In this document: piece by piece, positions 18,021 to 25,258 of the stretch
Layout: the number at the start of each line of letters is the position of its first letter
Numbering within the stretch: the first letter of the stretch is position 1
Assembly (NCBI GenBank): GCA_021781735.1
Contig: JAJXWF010000009.1
Location: forward strand, 1-40,095
DNA length: 40,095 bases
Reading direction: 5' to 3'
From: Actinomycetes bacterium
GTDB taxonomy: Bacteria > Actinomycetota > Actinomycetes > Propionibacteriales > Propionibacteriaceae
The notes under the pieces: model-generated
Database searches by the model: none
The model's input: only the letters and a program-made list of their open reading frames with translations
Told to the model about the DNA's origin: nothing
Made by a program: the position numbers and the translations under genes

Positions 18021-18696
18021 TGCGTCCGGCCAGGAACTCCAGCAGGGACGAGAAGAACCTGCGTCCGTCGACGCTCGGCGAGGTGAGCGGCTCGACGCAG
18101 TGCTCCGGATGCGGCATCAGGCCGACGACGTTGCCGCGCTCGTTGGTGATGCCGGCGATGTCGTGGTTCGACCCGTTGGGGTTGCCGTTGACGTAGCGGA
18201 AGACGACCTGGTTGTTGTCCTCGAGCCGCTTGAGCGTCTCGGGGTCGGCCTGGTAGTTGCCCTCGCCGTTCTTGAGGACGATGGTGATCTCCTCGCCCCG
18301 GGTGAAGTCGCAGGTCCACACGGTGTCATTGGTCTCGACCCGCAGCCGCTGGTCGACACAGACGAAGTGGCGCTGCTCGTTGCGGATCATCGCCCCCGGC
18401 AGCAGGTGCGACTCGCACAGCACCTGGAAACCGTTGCAGATGCCGAGCACCGGCATGCCCTTGTCGGCCGCCGAGATCACCTCGGTCATCACCGGCGAGA
18501 ACCGGGCGATCGCCCCGCAGCGCAAGTAGTCGCCGTAGGAGAATCCGCCGGGAAGGATGATCGCGTCAACCCCCTGCAGGGAGTCGGAGGCGTGCCAGAG
18601 TTCGACCGGCTCTGCGCCAATGAGGCGCACGGCGCGCGCCGCATCGTGGTCGTCGAGGCTGCCCGGGAACGTGACCACCCCGATCCTGGCACTCAC
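18016..18696 (-). CDS. purQ: Phosphoribosylformylglycinamidine synthase subunit PurQ (glutaminase)
   Basis: A 226-aa class-I glutamine amidotransferase that supplies ammonia to Pur[15 protein letters not shown] opens the domain, [16 protein letters not shown] is the oxyanion-strand region, VLGICNGFQ holds the nucleophile Cys87, and [12 protein letters not shown] near the end gives the His and Glu of the triad. The GTG start overlaps the purS stop by 4 bp, so PurS and PurQ are translated together. It is the last gene of purC-purS-purQ; purL lies about 6 kb further on the same strand, behind unrelated opposite-strand genes. Confidence 0.97.
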   Translation of the reverse strand: MSARIGVVTFPGSLDDHDAARAVRLIGAEPVELWHASDSLQGVDAIILPGGFSYGDYLRCGAIARFSPVMTEVISAADKGMPVLGICNGFQVLCESHLLPGAMIRNEQRHFVCVDQRLRVETNDTVWTCDFTRGEEITIVLKNGEGNYQADPETLKRLEDNNQVVFRYVNGNPNGSNHDIAGITNERGNVVGLMPHPEHCVEPLTSPSVDGRRFFSSLLEFLAGRS

Positions 18697-19004
18697 AGCT
18701 GGTATTCCTCCGCCGTTGCGGACGGCTCGTCGACGGCCGTGGTCTCGTCGGCGCCCACAGGGGACTGATCGACCTGCACCTCGTAGGCCTCGATGACGGT
18801 GTTCGCGAGAAGTGTCTCGGCGGCCTGCCGGATCTCGGCGAGACGTTCGGTGGTGAGCTCCCCCTCGACCTCGATCTCGAACCGCTTGCCCTGGCGCACG
18901 CTCAGGCCGTGGTAGCCGAGACGCTTGAGGGCGCCCGTGACGGCTTTGCCCTGGGGGTCAAGGATTTCGGGTTTGGGCATCACAGCGACAACGACGCGGG
19001 GCAT
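18693..19004 (-). CDS. purS: Phosphoribosylformylglycinamidine synthase subunit PurS
   Basis: A 103-aa small subunit that bridges PurL and PurQ in FGAM synthase. [47 protein letters not shown] is the full PurS fold. The C-terminus ([23 protein letters not shown]) is an acidic tail about 20 residues longer than the minimal family. The ATG is 10 bp behind purC. TAGGAT, which contains the purC stop codon, lies 7 nt before this ATG, so an internal leaderless promoter is possible besides readthrough from purC. Confidence 0.95.
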   Translation of the reverse strand: MPRVVVAVMPKPEILDPQGKAVTGALKRLGYHGLSVRQGKRFEIEVEGELTTERLAEIRQAAETLLANTVIEAYEVQVDQSPVGADETTAVDEPSATAEEYQL

Positions 19005-19014
19005 GGGCGTGATC

Positions 19015-19911
19015 CTATCCGAGGACGGCGTCGAGTCGCAGCGCGGCGCCGGTGAGGCGCTCGAAGGCCTCGAGGTAGCGGCCCCGGGTGGCGGCGACGA
19101 TGTGGGGGGGCAGGGTCGGTGGGGGTTGGTCGCCGGTACGATCCCACCCCGACTCCTTCACCAGCCAGTCACGCAGGAACTGCTTGTCGAACGAGTCCTG
19201 GCGCACCCCGGGCTCCCAGGTCGCGGCGTCCCAGAATCGTGACGAGTCGGGCGTGAGCACCTCGTCGGCGACCACGATCGTGCCGTCGGGACGCAGGCCG
19301 AATTCGAACTTGGTGTCGGCAAGGATGATTCCGCGCTGCTCGGCGATGGCAGCCGCTCGGACGTAGAGCGCCAGGGTCAGCTCGCGGAGCCGCGCCGCCA
19401 CCTCGCGACCGACAGTGGCCGCCATCGTGTCGAAGTCGACATTCTCGTCGTGCTCGCCCATCGGCGCCTTGGTCGCGGGGGTGAAGATCGGCTCGGGCAG
19501 GCGGGACCCGTCGACCAGTCCGTCGGGCAACGGGACGCCGCACACGCTGCGGCCGGTCTGGTACTCGCTCCACCCCGACCCGGTGAGGTAACCGCGGGCG
19601 ACGCACTCGACGGGGAGCATGTCGAGCGGCTCGCACACGAGCGCCCGGCCCTGCACGGCGTCCGGCACCTCACGGGAGACCACGTGGTTGTCGACGACGT
19701 CGCGGATCTGGTCGAACCACCACAGCGACAGCTGGGTGAGCACCACGCCCTTGTCGGGAATGGTGGGGCTCAGCACGAAGTCGTAGGCCGACACGTTGTC
19801 GGTGGCGACCATCAGCAGGTTGCCGTCGGGCAGTCGGTAGAGCTCGCGGACCTTACCCGCATGGACGAGCGGAAGACCCAGGGAGGCGAACTGCGCGGAG
19901 TCGTGGGGCAC
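19015..19911 (-). CDS. purC: Phosphoribosylaminoimidazole-succinocarboxamide synthase (SAICAR synthetase)
   Basis: A 298-aa enzyme joining CAIR with aspartate using ATP. LVHAGKVRELYRLPDGNLLMVATDNVSAYDFVLSP is the family N-terminus with the ATP-binding region. VECVARGYLTGSGWSEYQ and ILADTKFEFGL follow in the right order, and DEVLTPDSSRFWDA is the conserved C-terminal part. The length is that of the monofunctional, longer (about 300-aa) form. The GTG start has TAGGCT 6 nt upstream and no Shine-Dalgarno sequence. purC leads the purC-purS-purQ operon and is divergent from the DUF6131 mini-gene. Confidence 0.97.
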   Translation of the reverse strand: MPHDSAQFASLGLPLVHAGKVRELYRLPDGNLLMVATDNVSAYDFVLSPTIPDKGVVLTQLSLWWFDQIRDVVDNHVVSREVPDAVQGRALVCEPLDMLPVECVARGYLTGSGWSEYQTGRSVCGVPLPDGLVDGSRLPEPIFTPATKAPMGEHDENVDFDTMAATVGREVAARLRELTLALYVRAAAIAEQRGIILADTKFEFGLRPDGTIVVADEVLTPDSSRFWDAATWEPGVRQDSFDKQFLRDWLVKESGWDRTGDQPPPTLPPHIVAATRGRYLEAFERLTGAALRLDAVLG

Positions 19912-19917
19912 GGCGAC

Positions 19918-19923
19918 AGCCTA
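19918..19923 (-). promoter_or_regulatory. purC: -10 box of a leaderless purC promoter
   Basis: TAGGCT on the minus strand is followed by GTCGCC and the GTG of purC. No purine riboswitch-like leader can exist if transcription starts at the GTG. Confidence 0.55.
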
Positions 19924-20080
19924 CGACGCGCACGCCCGACGCGCGGCTGGCGGCGCTCCTGTGGTCACCCATCCCTCAGGGTGGGATCCGCCGTTCTGTC
20001 TTCTCAGCACCCTGGGACGCCGGTAACGTCCGAAGCACCGCGGCGGAATCCGCCGGCGCGGTGAAGCGGAGAGGTGACCC

Positions 20081-20227
20081 ATGATCACGCTCGGAATCAT
20101 CCTGCTGATCGTCGGCCTGCTGGTCGCGTCGTTGAAACTCCTGATCACCATCGGCATCGTGCTGATCGTCGTCGGGCTGATCCTCAACCTCATCCCGATC
20201 GGAGGCACCCGCCGCCGCGTGTGGTAG
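20081..20227 (+). CDS. DUF6131 family small hydrophobic protein
   Basis: A 48-aa protein, too short for the ORF track. It starts MITLGIILLIVGLLVASLKLL and contains two hydrophobic helices (residues about 3-17 and 22-38) followed by a short basic end, GGTRRRVW. This pattern is the DUF6131 family of actinobacterial membrane mini-proteins of unknown role. The Shine-Dalgarno sequence is strong (GGAGAGG, close to the ATG). A perfect inverted repeat, CGGCGGAATCCGCCG, lies 26 bp before the ATG (20041-20055), probably in the 5' UTR. TAACGT near 20030 may be its -10 box. It is convergent with the deaminase gene. Confidence 0.8.
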   Translation: MITLGIILLIVGLLVASLKLLITIGIVLIVVGLILNLIPIGGTRRRVW

Positions 20228-20262
20228 CAGGAGCCTGACCACCCACCCGTCCGGGGTCGACG

Positions 20263-21279
20263 TCAGGCCGCCAGCCAGGCGTCGACCTCGGACATCCATC
20301 GGGCCTTGTCGGCATCCGCTGCCGTCGAGGCCCGAATGCTTGCCCGGGCCAGGTCTGCCAGTTCGGCGTCGCTGAACCCGTGCACCTCGCGGGCGATGCG
20401 GTACTGGTCGCTCAGCCGGGACAGGAACAGCAGCGGGTCGTCGGCTCCGAGGGCGACCTGCGCTCCGGAATCGACCAGGTCGCGCAAGGGGACCTGGTCG
20501 GCGGTCGGGTAGACCCCGAGATGAACGTTGGACGCCGGGCAGACCTCGAGGGTGATCCCGAGGTCGACGATCCGGGCGAGCAGGTCGGGGGATTCGACGC
20601 TGCGCACTCCGTGACCGATCCGGGCGGGGTGCAGCGTGCCGAGCACCTCACGGACATGGTCGGCACCGAGCAGTTCACCGGCGTGCGGCATGGCCGGCAG
20701 CCCGGCCCGGCGGATGATCCGGAACGCCCCCTCCCACTCCGGGGTGTCGCCCTGGCGCTCGTCGTTGCTCAACCCGAAACCGACCACCTCGCCCGGCCCG
20801 GATCCCGCGTAGCGTACGGCGAGACGGGCCAGCGTCCGGGCGTCGAGCGGGTGGCGCAGCCGGGACGCCGCCACGATGATGCCCACCTGGACGCCGGTCG
20901 TCGCGCTCGCGGCCCGGGCCTCGTCGAGGATGATCTCAAGTGCCGCGGTGAGCCCGCCGACCGACGGCGCGTAGGTGGACGGGTCGACCTGCAGTTCGAG
21001 TCGTCGCGACCCCTCGCGGGCGTCGTCGGACGCGGCCTCGCGCACGACGAGCCGCAGCGCCTCCTCTCCCCGCACGACCGCGCGGGCCATGTCGTAGTTG
21101 CGCTGGAAGCGATACCAGCCGCGCCGGTCGTACGGCACGTCGAGAGCAACCTGGTCGACCAGGGTCCCGGGCATCGCGATCCCGGCCCGGCGCGCGAGCA
21201 GCCGCAACGTGGCAACGCTCATCGACCCGGTGAAGTGCAGGTGCAGGTGCGCCTTCGGCAGCAGGTCGAGGTCGCGCAC
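20263..21279 (-). CDS. Adenosine deaminase family protein
   Basis: A 338-aa metal-dependent deaminase. LPKAHLHLHFTGSM carries the zinc-binding His13 and His15, PAMPHAGE the next His and the catalytic Glu, ARIGHGVRS the following His, and VALGADDP the Asp-Asp pair. The order and spacing match adenosine deaminase. The loop ALGADDP differs from the usual SxNSDDP/TDDP of classical enzymes, so the substrate might be a modified adenosine or another aminopurine. The start is GTG at 21279 with CACGAT 6 nt upstream; the track's ORF runs on through the neighbour. A role in purine salvage would fit the nearby pur genes, but it is not in their operon. Confidence 0.82.
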   Translation of the reverse strand: MRDLDLLPKAHLHLHFTGSMSVATLRLLARRAGIAMPGTLVDQVALDVPYDRRGWYRFQRNYDMARAVVRGEEALRLVVREAASDDAREGSRRLELQVDPSTYAPSVGGLTAALEIILDEARAASATTGVQVGIIVAASRLRHPLDARTLARLAVRYAGSGPGEVVGFGLSNDERQGDTPEWEGAFRIIRRAGLPAMPHAGELLGADHVREVLGTLHPARIGHGVRSVESPDLLARIVDLGITLEVCPASNVHLGVYPTADQVPLRDLVDSGAQVALGADDPLLFLSRLSDQYRIAREVHGFSDAELADLARASIRASTAADADKARWMSEVDAWLAA

Positions 21280-21320
21280 CGTTCGATCGTGCCACACCAC
21301 GTCGGAGGGCCGTCGGCCGC

Positions 21321-22361
21321 TCAGCGCCGCAGCGCCTCCGGACGCAGGGCCGGGTTCACGTAGGAGACGTCGAACGGGTTGACCGAGGTTCCCGGGGCGA
21401 CGATCGCGTCGATCCGGTCGAGCAGGTCGGCACCGAGGGTGATCCCGGTGGCCGGAAGCTGGGTGACCAGCTGCTCCATGGTCCGCGGGCCGATGATCGC
21501 CGACGTGACGCCGGGGTGGTTGATGACGAACGCGATCGCCAACTCGACCAGTGTCATGCCGTTCTCGTCGGCCAGTCGCCCGAGAGCGTCGGCGGCGTCC
21601 AACTTGGCCACGTTGGCGGGATCGGACAGGTCGTAGCGGTGGGCGAACATCCCTCCCCCCTGAGCGCGGCGTCCCTCGGACGGCTTCGCGGCGTCGAGGT
21701 TGTCCCTGCGCCACTTGCCGCTCAGCCATCCGGCGGCCAGCGGGGAATAGCAGATCACGCTCATCTCGTGCCGGATGGCGGTGGGCAGCACGTCGGCCTC
21801 GATGCCGCGCACCAGCAGCGAATAGGTGGCCTGCTCGCTCACGAAGCGCTGCAGTCGCCGTTGCTGCGACACCCACTGCGCCTCGACGATCTGACTCGCC
21901 TGGAACGCCGAATGGCCGACGTAGAGGATCTTGCCCTGATGCACCAGATCGGTGAGGGCCGACAGGGTCTCCTCGATCGCGGTGCCCGGGTTGGGGCGGT
22001 GCAGTTGGTAGAGGTCGATGTGGTCGGTTCCCAGCCTGCGCAGGGAGTTCTCGACCTCGGCGACGATCCACCGACGGGACGCGCCGCGCTGGTTGCGGTC
22101 GTCTCCCATCTGCCCCTGGAACTTGGTGGCCAGCACGACCTCGTCACGCCGCGACCGCAGGGCCTTGCCGACGATCTCCTCCGACTCGCCGGCCGCATAG
22201 ACGTCGGCGGTGTCGACGAAGTTGATCCCGGCGTCGAGCGCCGTGTTGATGATCCGCGCGCAGTCGTCGTGGTCGGCGTTGTTCCTGCCGCCGAACATCA
22301 TGGTGCCCAGGCAGAGGGAACTGACCTGGACCCCGGTATCCCCCAACGGTCGGTAATGCAT
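21321..22361 (-). CDS. Aldo/keto reductase
   Basis: A 346-aa NADPH-dependent oxidoreductase with the TIM-barrel pattern of AKR (YghZ/Kv-beta-like) enzymes. MHYRPLGDTGVQVSSLCLGTMMFG is the N-terminus. The catalytic tetrad is visible: Asp and Tyr in NFVDTADVYAAGESEE, Lys in VVLATKFQG and His in LYQLHRPN. The C-terminal cofactor loop is SAIIGPRTMEQL. The ATG at 22361 has AAGGAG five bases upstream, which rules out the longer track start. The adenosine-deaminase-like gene begins about 40 bp behind it on the same strand but seems to have its own -10 box. Confidence 0.92.
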   Translation of the reverse strand: MHYRPLGDTGVQVSSLCLGTMMFGGRNNADHDDCARIINTALDAGINFVDTADVYAAGESEEIVGKALRSRRDEVVLATKFQGQMGDDRNQRGASRRWIVAEVENSLRRLGTDHIDLYQLHRPNPGTAIEETLSALTDLVHQGKILYVGHSAFQASQIVEAQWVSQQRRLQRFVSEQATYSLLVRGIEADVLPTAIRHEMSVICYSPLAAGWLSGKWRRDNLDAAKPSEGRRAQGGGMFAHRYDLSDPANVAKLDAADALGRLADENGMTLVELAIAFVINHPGVTSAIIGPRTMEQLVTQLPATGITLGADLLDRIDAIVAPGTSVNPFDVSYVNPALRPEALRR

Positions 22362-22600
22362 GACGCTCCTTGTCGGTGGCGTGGTGGGTGGTCGCGAACG
22401 ATAGACGTCACCCACGCTAGTCCGGCCCCGTGGTTCCCGACAGGCCCCACGGGTGCCCCCCACGGCCACCCTTCGCGTGCCGGTTCCACCCGGCGCCGGC
22501 AGGCGGGCCCCATGGCGCCCGTGCCCACCACGGGTGGCCGGTGACGACAACAGTCGGCCCCGGTGTTGCCTGCGCGGGGCACATGCGCGAGCATGGCCCG

Positions 22601-23425
22601 GTGCTGCGATCCGATCGGGTGAGGTCCACCGTCGTGCTCGTGTTCGCGATCGCGGGCCTGGGCGTGCGGTTCTGGCCGGGCACCGGCGTCCGGCAGGTCA
22701 CCGCCGCGATCTCGGCCTCGGGCAGCCGCCTGGCGCCCGCCGCGGGTGCGTTCTGGATCGACTGGCTGCTGGCCCTGTCGCTCGTCGTGTACGCCGTCTG
22801 GCAGGCGAGACCGGTCCAGCGGGAGCGTGCCGTGCACCGCCGGATCGCCTGGTTCGCTCCCGCGATCGCGCTCGTGGACGCCGCCTGGCCGGTGCTGCTG
22901 GCGGCGTCCTGGCCATTGGCGCTGCGTCTCGGGATGGTGGCGTTGCTGCTGCTCGGTCTGGTCGCCGTGCTGGTGGTGACCGTGCACCGGATCAACACCG
23001 CACCCGACCTGCGTCACGTCGACCTGTATCTGCTCGATTTCACCTTCGGGCTGCACCTCGGGTGGACCACGACCCTGTCGATCTCGGCGGTCGCCGCCAC
23101 CGTGGTGGAACTCGGCCTGCGCCCTTCCTGGTGGATCTCCGACGTCCTCGCGAGCCTCGTGCTGCTGGTCATCGGCGGGGTGGTCACGTGGTGGTGCTTC
23201 TGGCTCGGGGATCGGGTGGCGGTCGCGGTGTCGGCGGCATGGGGCCTCGGGTGGATCGCCGTCGAACGGCTCATCGGCTCGCCCCACTCGCTGGTGGTGG
23301 CGATCGTCTCCTCGGTGGTGGCCCTGCACGTTCTCGGGTTCACCCGGTGGCGGCGCCACACGCACGTCGGGACGCCGGTCCCCCCGCCCTCGCCGACCAC
23401 CGGGTCGGCGACCAGCGCGGGTTGA
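22601..23425 (+). CDS. Multi-pass membrane protein, tryptophan-rich sensory protein (TspO)-like
   Basis: A 274-aa integral membrane protein with about eight hydrophobic segments, including STVVLVFAIAGLGV, FWIDWLLALSLVVYAVW, LRLGMVALLLLGLVAVLVV and VLASLVLLVIGGVVTWWCFW. The central DFTFGLHLGWTTTLSISAVAA resembles the PFxLYLGWxTVATIAN segment of longer TspO-like (tryptophan-rich sensory) proteins. Canonical TspO has only five helices and about 160 residues, so this is an extended relative, and the family assignment is tentative. I use GTG 22601 because GAGCAT lies 6 nt upstream; ATG 22583 is an alternative. The C-terminal tail is Pro/Thr-rich and probably cytosolic or exposed. Confidence 0.55.
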   Translation: MLRSDRVRSTVVLVFAIAGLGVRFWPGTGVRQVTAAISASGSRLAPAAGAFWIDWLLALSLVVYAVWQARPVQRERAVHRRIAWFAPAIALVDAAWPVLLAASWPLALRLGMVALLLLGLVAVLVVTVHRINTAPDLRHVDLYLLDFTFGLHLGWTTTLSISAVAATVVELGLRPSWWISDVLASLVLLVIGGVVTWWCFWLGDRVAVAVSAAWGLGWIAVERLIGSPHSLVVAIVSSVVALHVLGFTRWRRHTHVGTPVPPPSPTTGSATSAG

Positions 23426-23450
23426 CCGTGAGGCCCGGGCACGCCTACCC

Positions 23451-23494
23451 GGAAGCCAGCTTCCCTTTAGGCATGCCAAACCGGAAGCTAGAGT
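23451..23494 (+). promoter_or_regulatory. Promoter/operator region of the VOC gene
   Basis: TTTAGG (23466-23471) and TAGAGT (23489-23494) are 17 bp apart. TAGAGT lies 6 nt from the ATG, so the transcript is leaderless. A palindrome GGAAGC-CA-GCTTCC sits just upstream of the -35 (23451-23464), a third GGAAGC lies between the boxes (23483-23488), and GGCATGCC (23470-23477) overlaps the -35. This looks like a regulated promoter. Confidence 0.6.
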
Positions 23495-23500
23495 CGGGAC

Positions 23501-24229
23501 ATGTCCAGCATTCGGTGGGTCAATCTGGTCATCGACGTCCCGACTGACTACCTCCCCGAGTCCACCCGCTTCTGGTCCACCGTGACCCGGTCGACGCCGA
23601 CCGCCCGCCCCGACGGAACCGACGCCGTCATCACGTTGACCCCGGGATCCGGGAGCCCGTGGCTGCGCCTCTCCGGCGTCGACGCGGAGAATCCCACGGT
23701 CCATCTCGAACTCGTCACCGACGATCCAGGGACCGCCAGCACTCACGCCCGGTCCCTGGGCGCGCGAGAGACGGGCTCGTCCCGCGGCCGACGGTCCATG
23801 CTGTCCCCGGCCGGTGTGCGGTTCACCCTCACCGACGAAGGCCCCGAAGATGCCGGCGTCCAGGATCGCAACCTCGACGTGCTGGTCGACCAGGCCTGCC
23901 TCGACGTCCCCAGCGCACTGTTCGAGGATGAGGTCGCCTTCTGGAGTGAATTCACCGGATGGCCGGTGACCTCGAGCCGCTACCCCGACTTCCGGGCGCT
24001 CGAGCGGCCCGAGTCGATCCCCGTGCGGGTCACCTTCCAGCGGGTGGGTAACCCCACGGCGGGCGTCCACCCCGACCTCTCCTGCCGTCGTTCGATGCTC
24101 ACGCAGCGCGAGCACGAGGAACTGGGGGCGGTGTTCGATGAACGGCGCCCCCGGTGGTCGGTCATGGTGGCCCCCTCGGGACTGCGCTACTGCGTGACCG
24201 ATCGCGATCCCGCCACCGGGCTGTTCTGA
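23501..24229 (+). CDS. VOC family (glyoxalase-like) protein, two domains
   Basis: A 242-aa protein with two vicinal-oxygen-chelate-like halves. The first runs from SIRWVNLVIDVPTDYLPESTRFW to GVRFTLTDEG, the second from LVDQACLDVPSALFEDEVAFWSEFTGWP to GLRYCVTDRDP. Each half shows the beta-alpha-beta-beta-beta pattern with FW after the helix. Metal ligands typical of glyoxalase I or dioxygenases are not clearly kept, so binding or resistance functions are as likely as catalysis. The 3' end overlaps the convergent diacylglycerol-kinase-like gene by 43 bp. The palindromic promoter suggests expression is induced by some signal. Confidence 0.78.
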   Translation: MSSIRWVNLVIDVPTDYLPESTRFWSTVTRSTPTARPDGTDAVITLTPGSGSPWLRLSGVDAENPTVHLELVTDDPGTASTHARSLGARETGSSRGRRSMLSPAGVRFTLTDEGPEDAGVQDRNLDVLVDQACLDVPSALFEDEVAFWSEFTGWPVTSSRYPDFRALERPESIPVRVTFQRVGNPTAGVHPDLSCRRSMLTQREHEELGAVFDERRPRWSVMVAPSGLRYCVTDRDPATGLF

Positions 24230-25242
24230 GTCGTGACGCCGCGACCTTCGCGGGGCGGAACGACCACGGTCAGCGCGGCGGGGCGTATCTCGAAGTCGAC
24301 GGCGGTCACCGCGCGCTCCACATCGCCGTCGAGTTGCATCGGCTGGGCGTGATCGGGGAGCACCCGCAGCCGCCGGGCGGCGTCCTGCTGCAGCCCCGGC
24401 ACGTCGTACGGCAGGTCGAGCAGGCCCTTGACCGCGATCCCTGCCCACTGCCTGGCCGAGGACGCCGTGACCACCAGTGTCTCGAGCAGCCCGTCGTCGG
24501 CCAGCGAGCCGCGCGTGATGCGCACGCCACCGGGGATCCTTCCGCAGTTGACCGCCAGCACGCTCCAGGCCTCGAGCACCATCGGGTCGGCGTCGTCGAG
24601 ACGCACCATCATCCGCGTCGGCCTGCGACGCACGGTCAACGCGGCCGGTCCAAAGTAGCCGAGCCATCCGAGGTGCCGCTTGAACACCTCGGGGACCCGT
24701 TGCACGGTGAGCGCGTCATGGCCGATCCCCGCGAGCACGAGGAAAGTCGCCCGATGGCTGCCGTGGCGGGTGGTGATGGTGGCGAGCCCGGCGTCGACGC
24801 GGGCACGGTCCCCGTGCAGGGCGATCCGCACCGACTCGGCCAACGGTCGGGGCGCGAGCAGCAGGTTGCGGGCGAACAGGTTCGCGGTGCCCACAGGCAC
24901 GATACCGAGCGCGGCATCGTGACCGACCAACTCGTGAGCCACCTGGCGCAGCGTCCCGTCGCCCCCGATCACCACGACCAGATCGGCGCCGTGATCGAGC
25001 GCGGCCCGGGCCTGCGGGCCGCCCGGCTCGGCCACGGTGGTCGGCAGCACGAACGCCCGACTCCAGCCGGCCCGCTCCAGGTCGGCGCTCAGCAGATCCT
25101 GGGCCTCACGGGCGCGCGACCGGGCCGGGTTGACGATGACGGCGACCCGCGGCGCGCGGACAGGGCCGGCCGGGGACGCCGGCGACGACAGGGCGGGACC
25201 GAACCGGCGTCCCCGCTGGCGGGGACGGCCCTGGGCGCGCAG
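24187..25242 (-). CDS. Diacylglycerol kinase family lipid kinase, start codon non-canonical
   Basis: A DagK/YegS-type lipid kinase. VVVIGGDGTLRQVAHEL is the ATP-binding GGDGT motif, GIVPVGTANLFARNLLL the GTxNxxA motif, and SLADDGLLETLVV the C-terminal conserved DGxL. The first ATG/GTG/TTG in frame is GTG 25050, but codons upstream still encode the expected family N-terminus: RVAVIVNPARSRAREAQDLLSADLERAGW, including NPxR. Back to the ilvD stop this frame holds no ATG, GTG or TTG. I therefore place the start at CTG 25242, with ATA 25248 as an alternative; both lie behind GGAGTGAGGGAG, which includes the ilvD stop. A frameshift or base error is equally possible. Cotranscription with ilvD is likely. 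Confidence 0.72.
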   Translation of the reverse strand: MRAQGRPRQRGRRFGPALSSPASPAGPVRAPRVAVIVNPARSRAREAQDLLSADLERAGWSRAFVLPTTVAEPGGPQARAALDHGADLVVVIGGDGTLRQVAHELVGHDAALGIVPVGTANLFARNLLLAPRPLAESVRIALHGDRARVDAGLATITTRHGSHRATFLVLAGIGHDALTVQRVPEVFKRHLGWLGYFGPAALTVRRRPTRMMVRLDDADPMVLEAWSVLAVNCGRIPGGVRITRGSLADDGLLETLVVTASSARQWAGIAVKGLLDLPYDVPGLQQDAARRLRVLPDHAQPMQLDGDVERAVTAVDFEIRPAALTVVVPPREGRGVTTQNSPVAGSRSVTQ

Positions 25243-25258
25243 GACTATGTGTGCTCCC

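Noticed and set aside
19912-20080. Purine riboswitch or attenuator in front of purC
   Set aside because: The -10 box lies 6 nt from the start codon, leaving no leader RNA; no conserved riboswitch core was seen.
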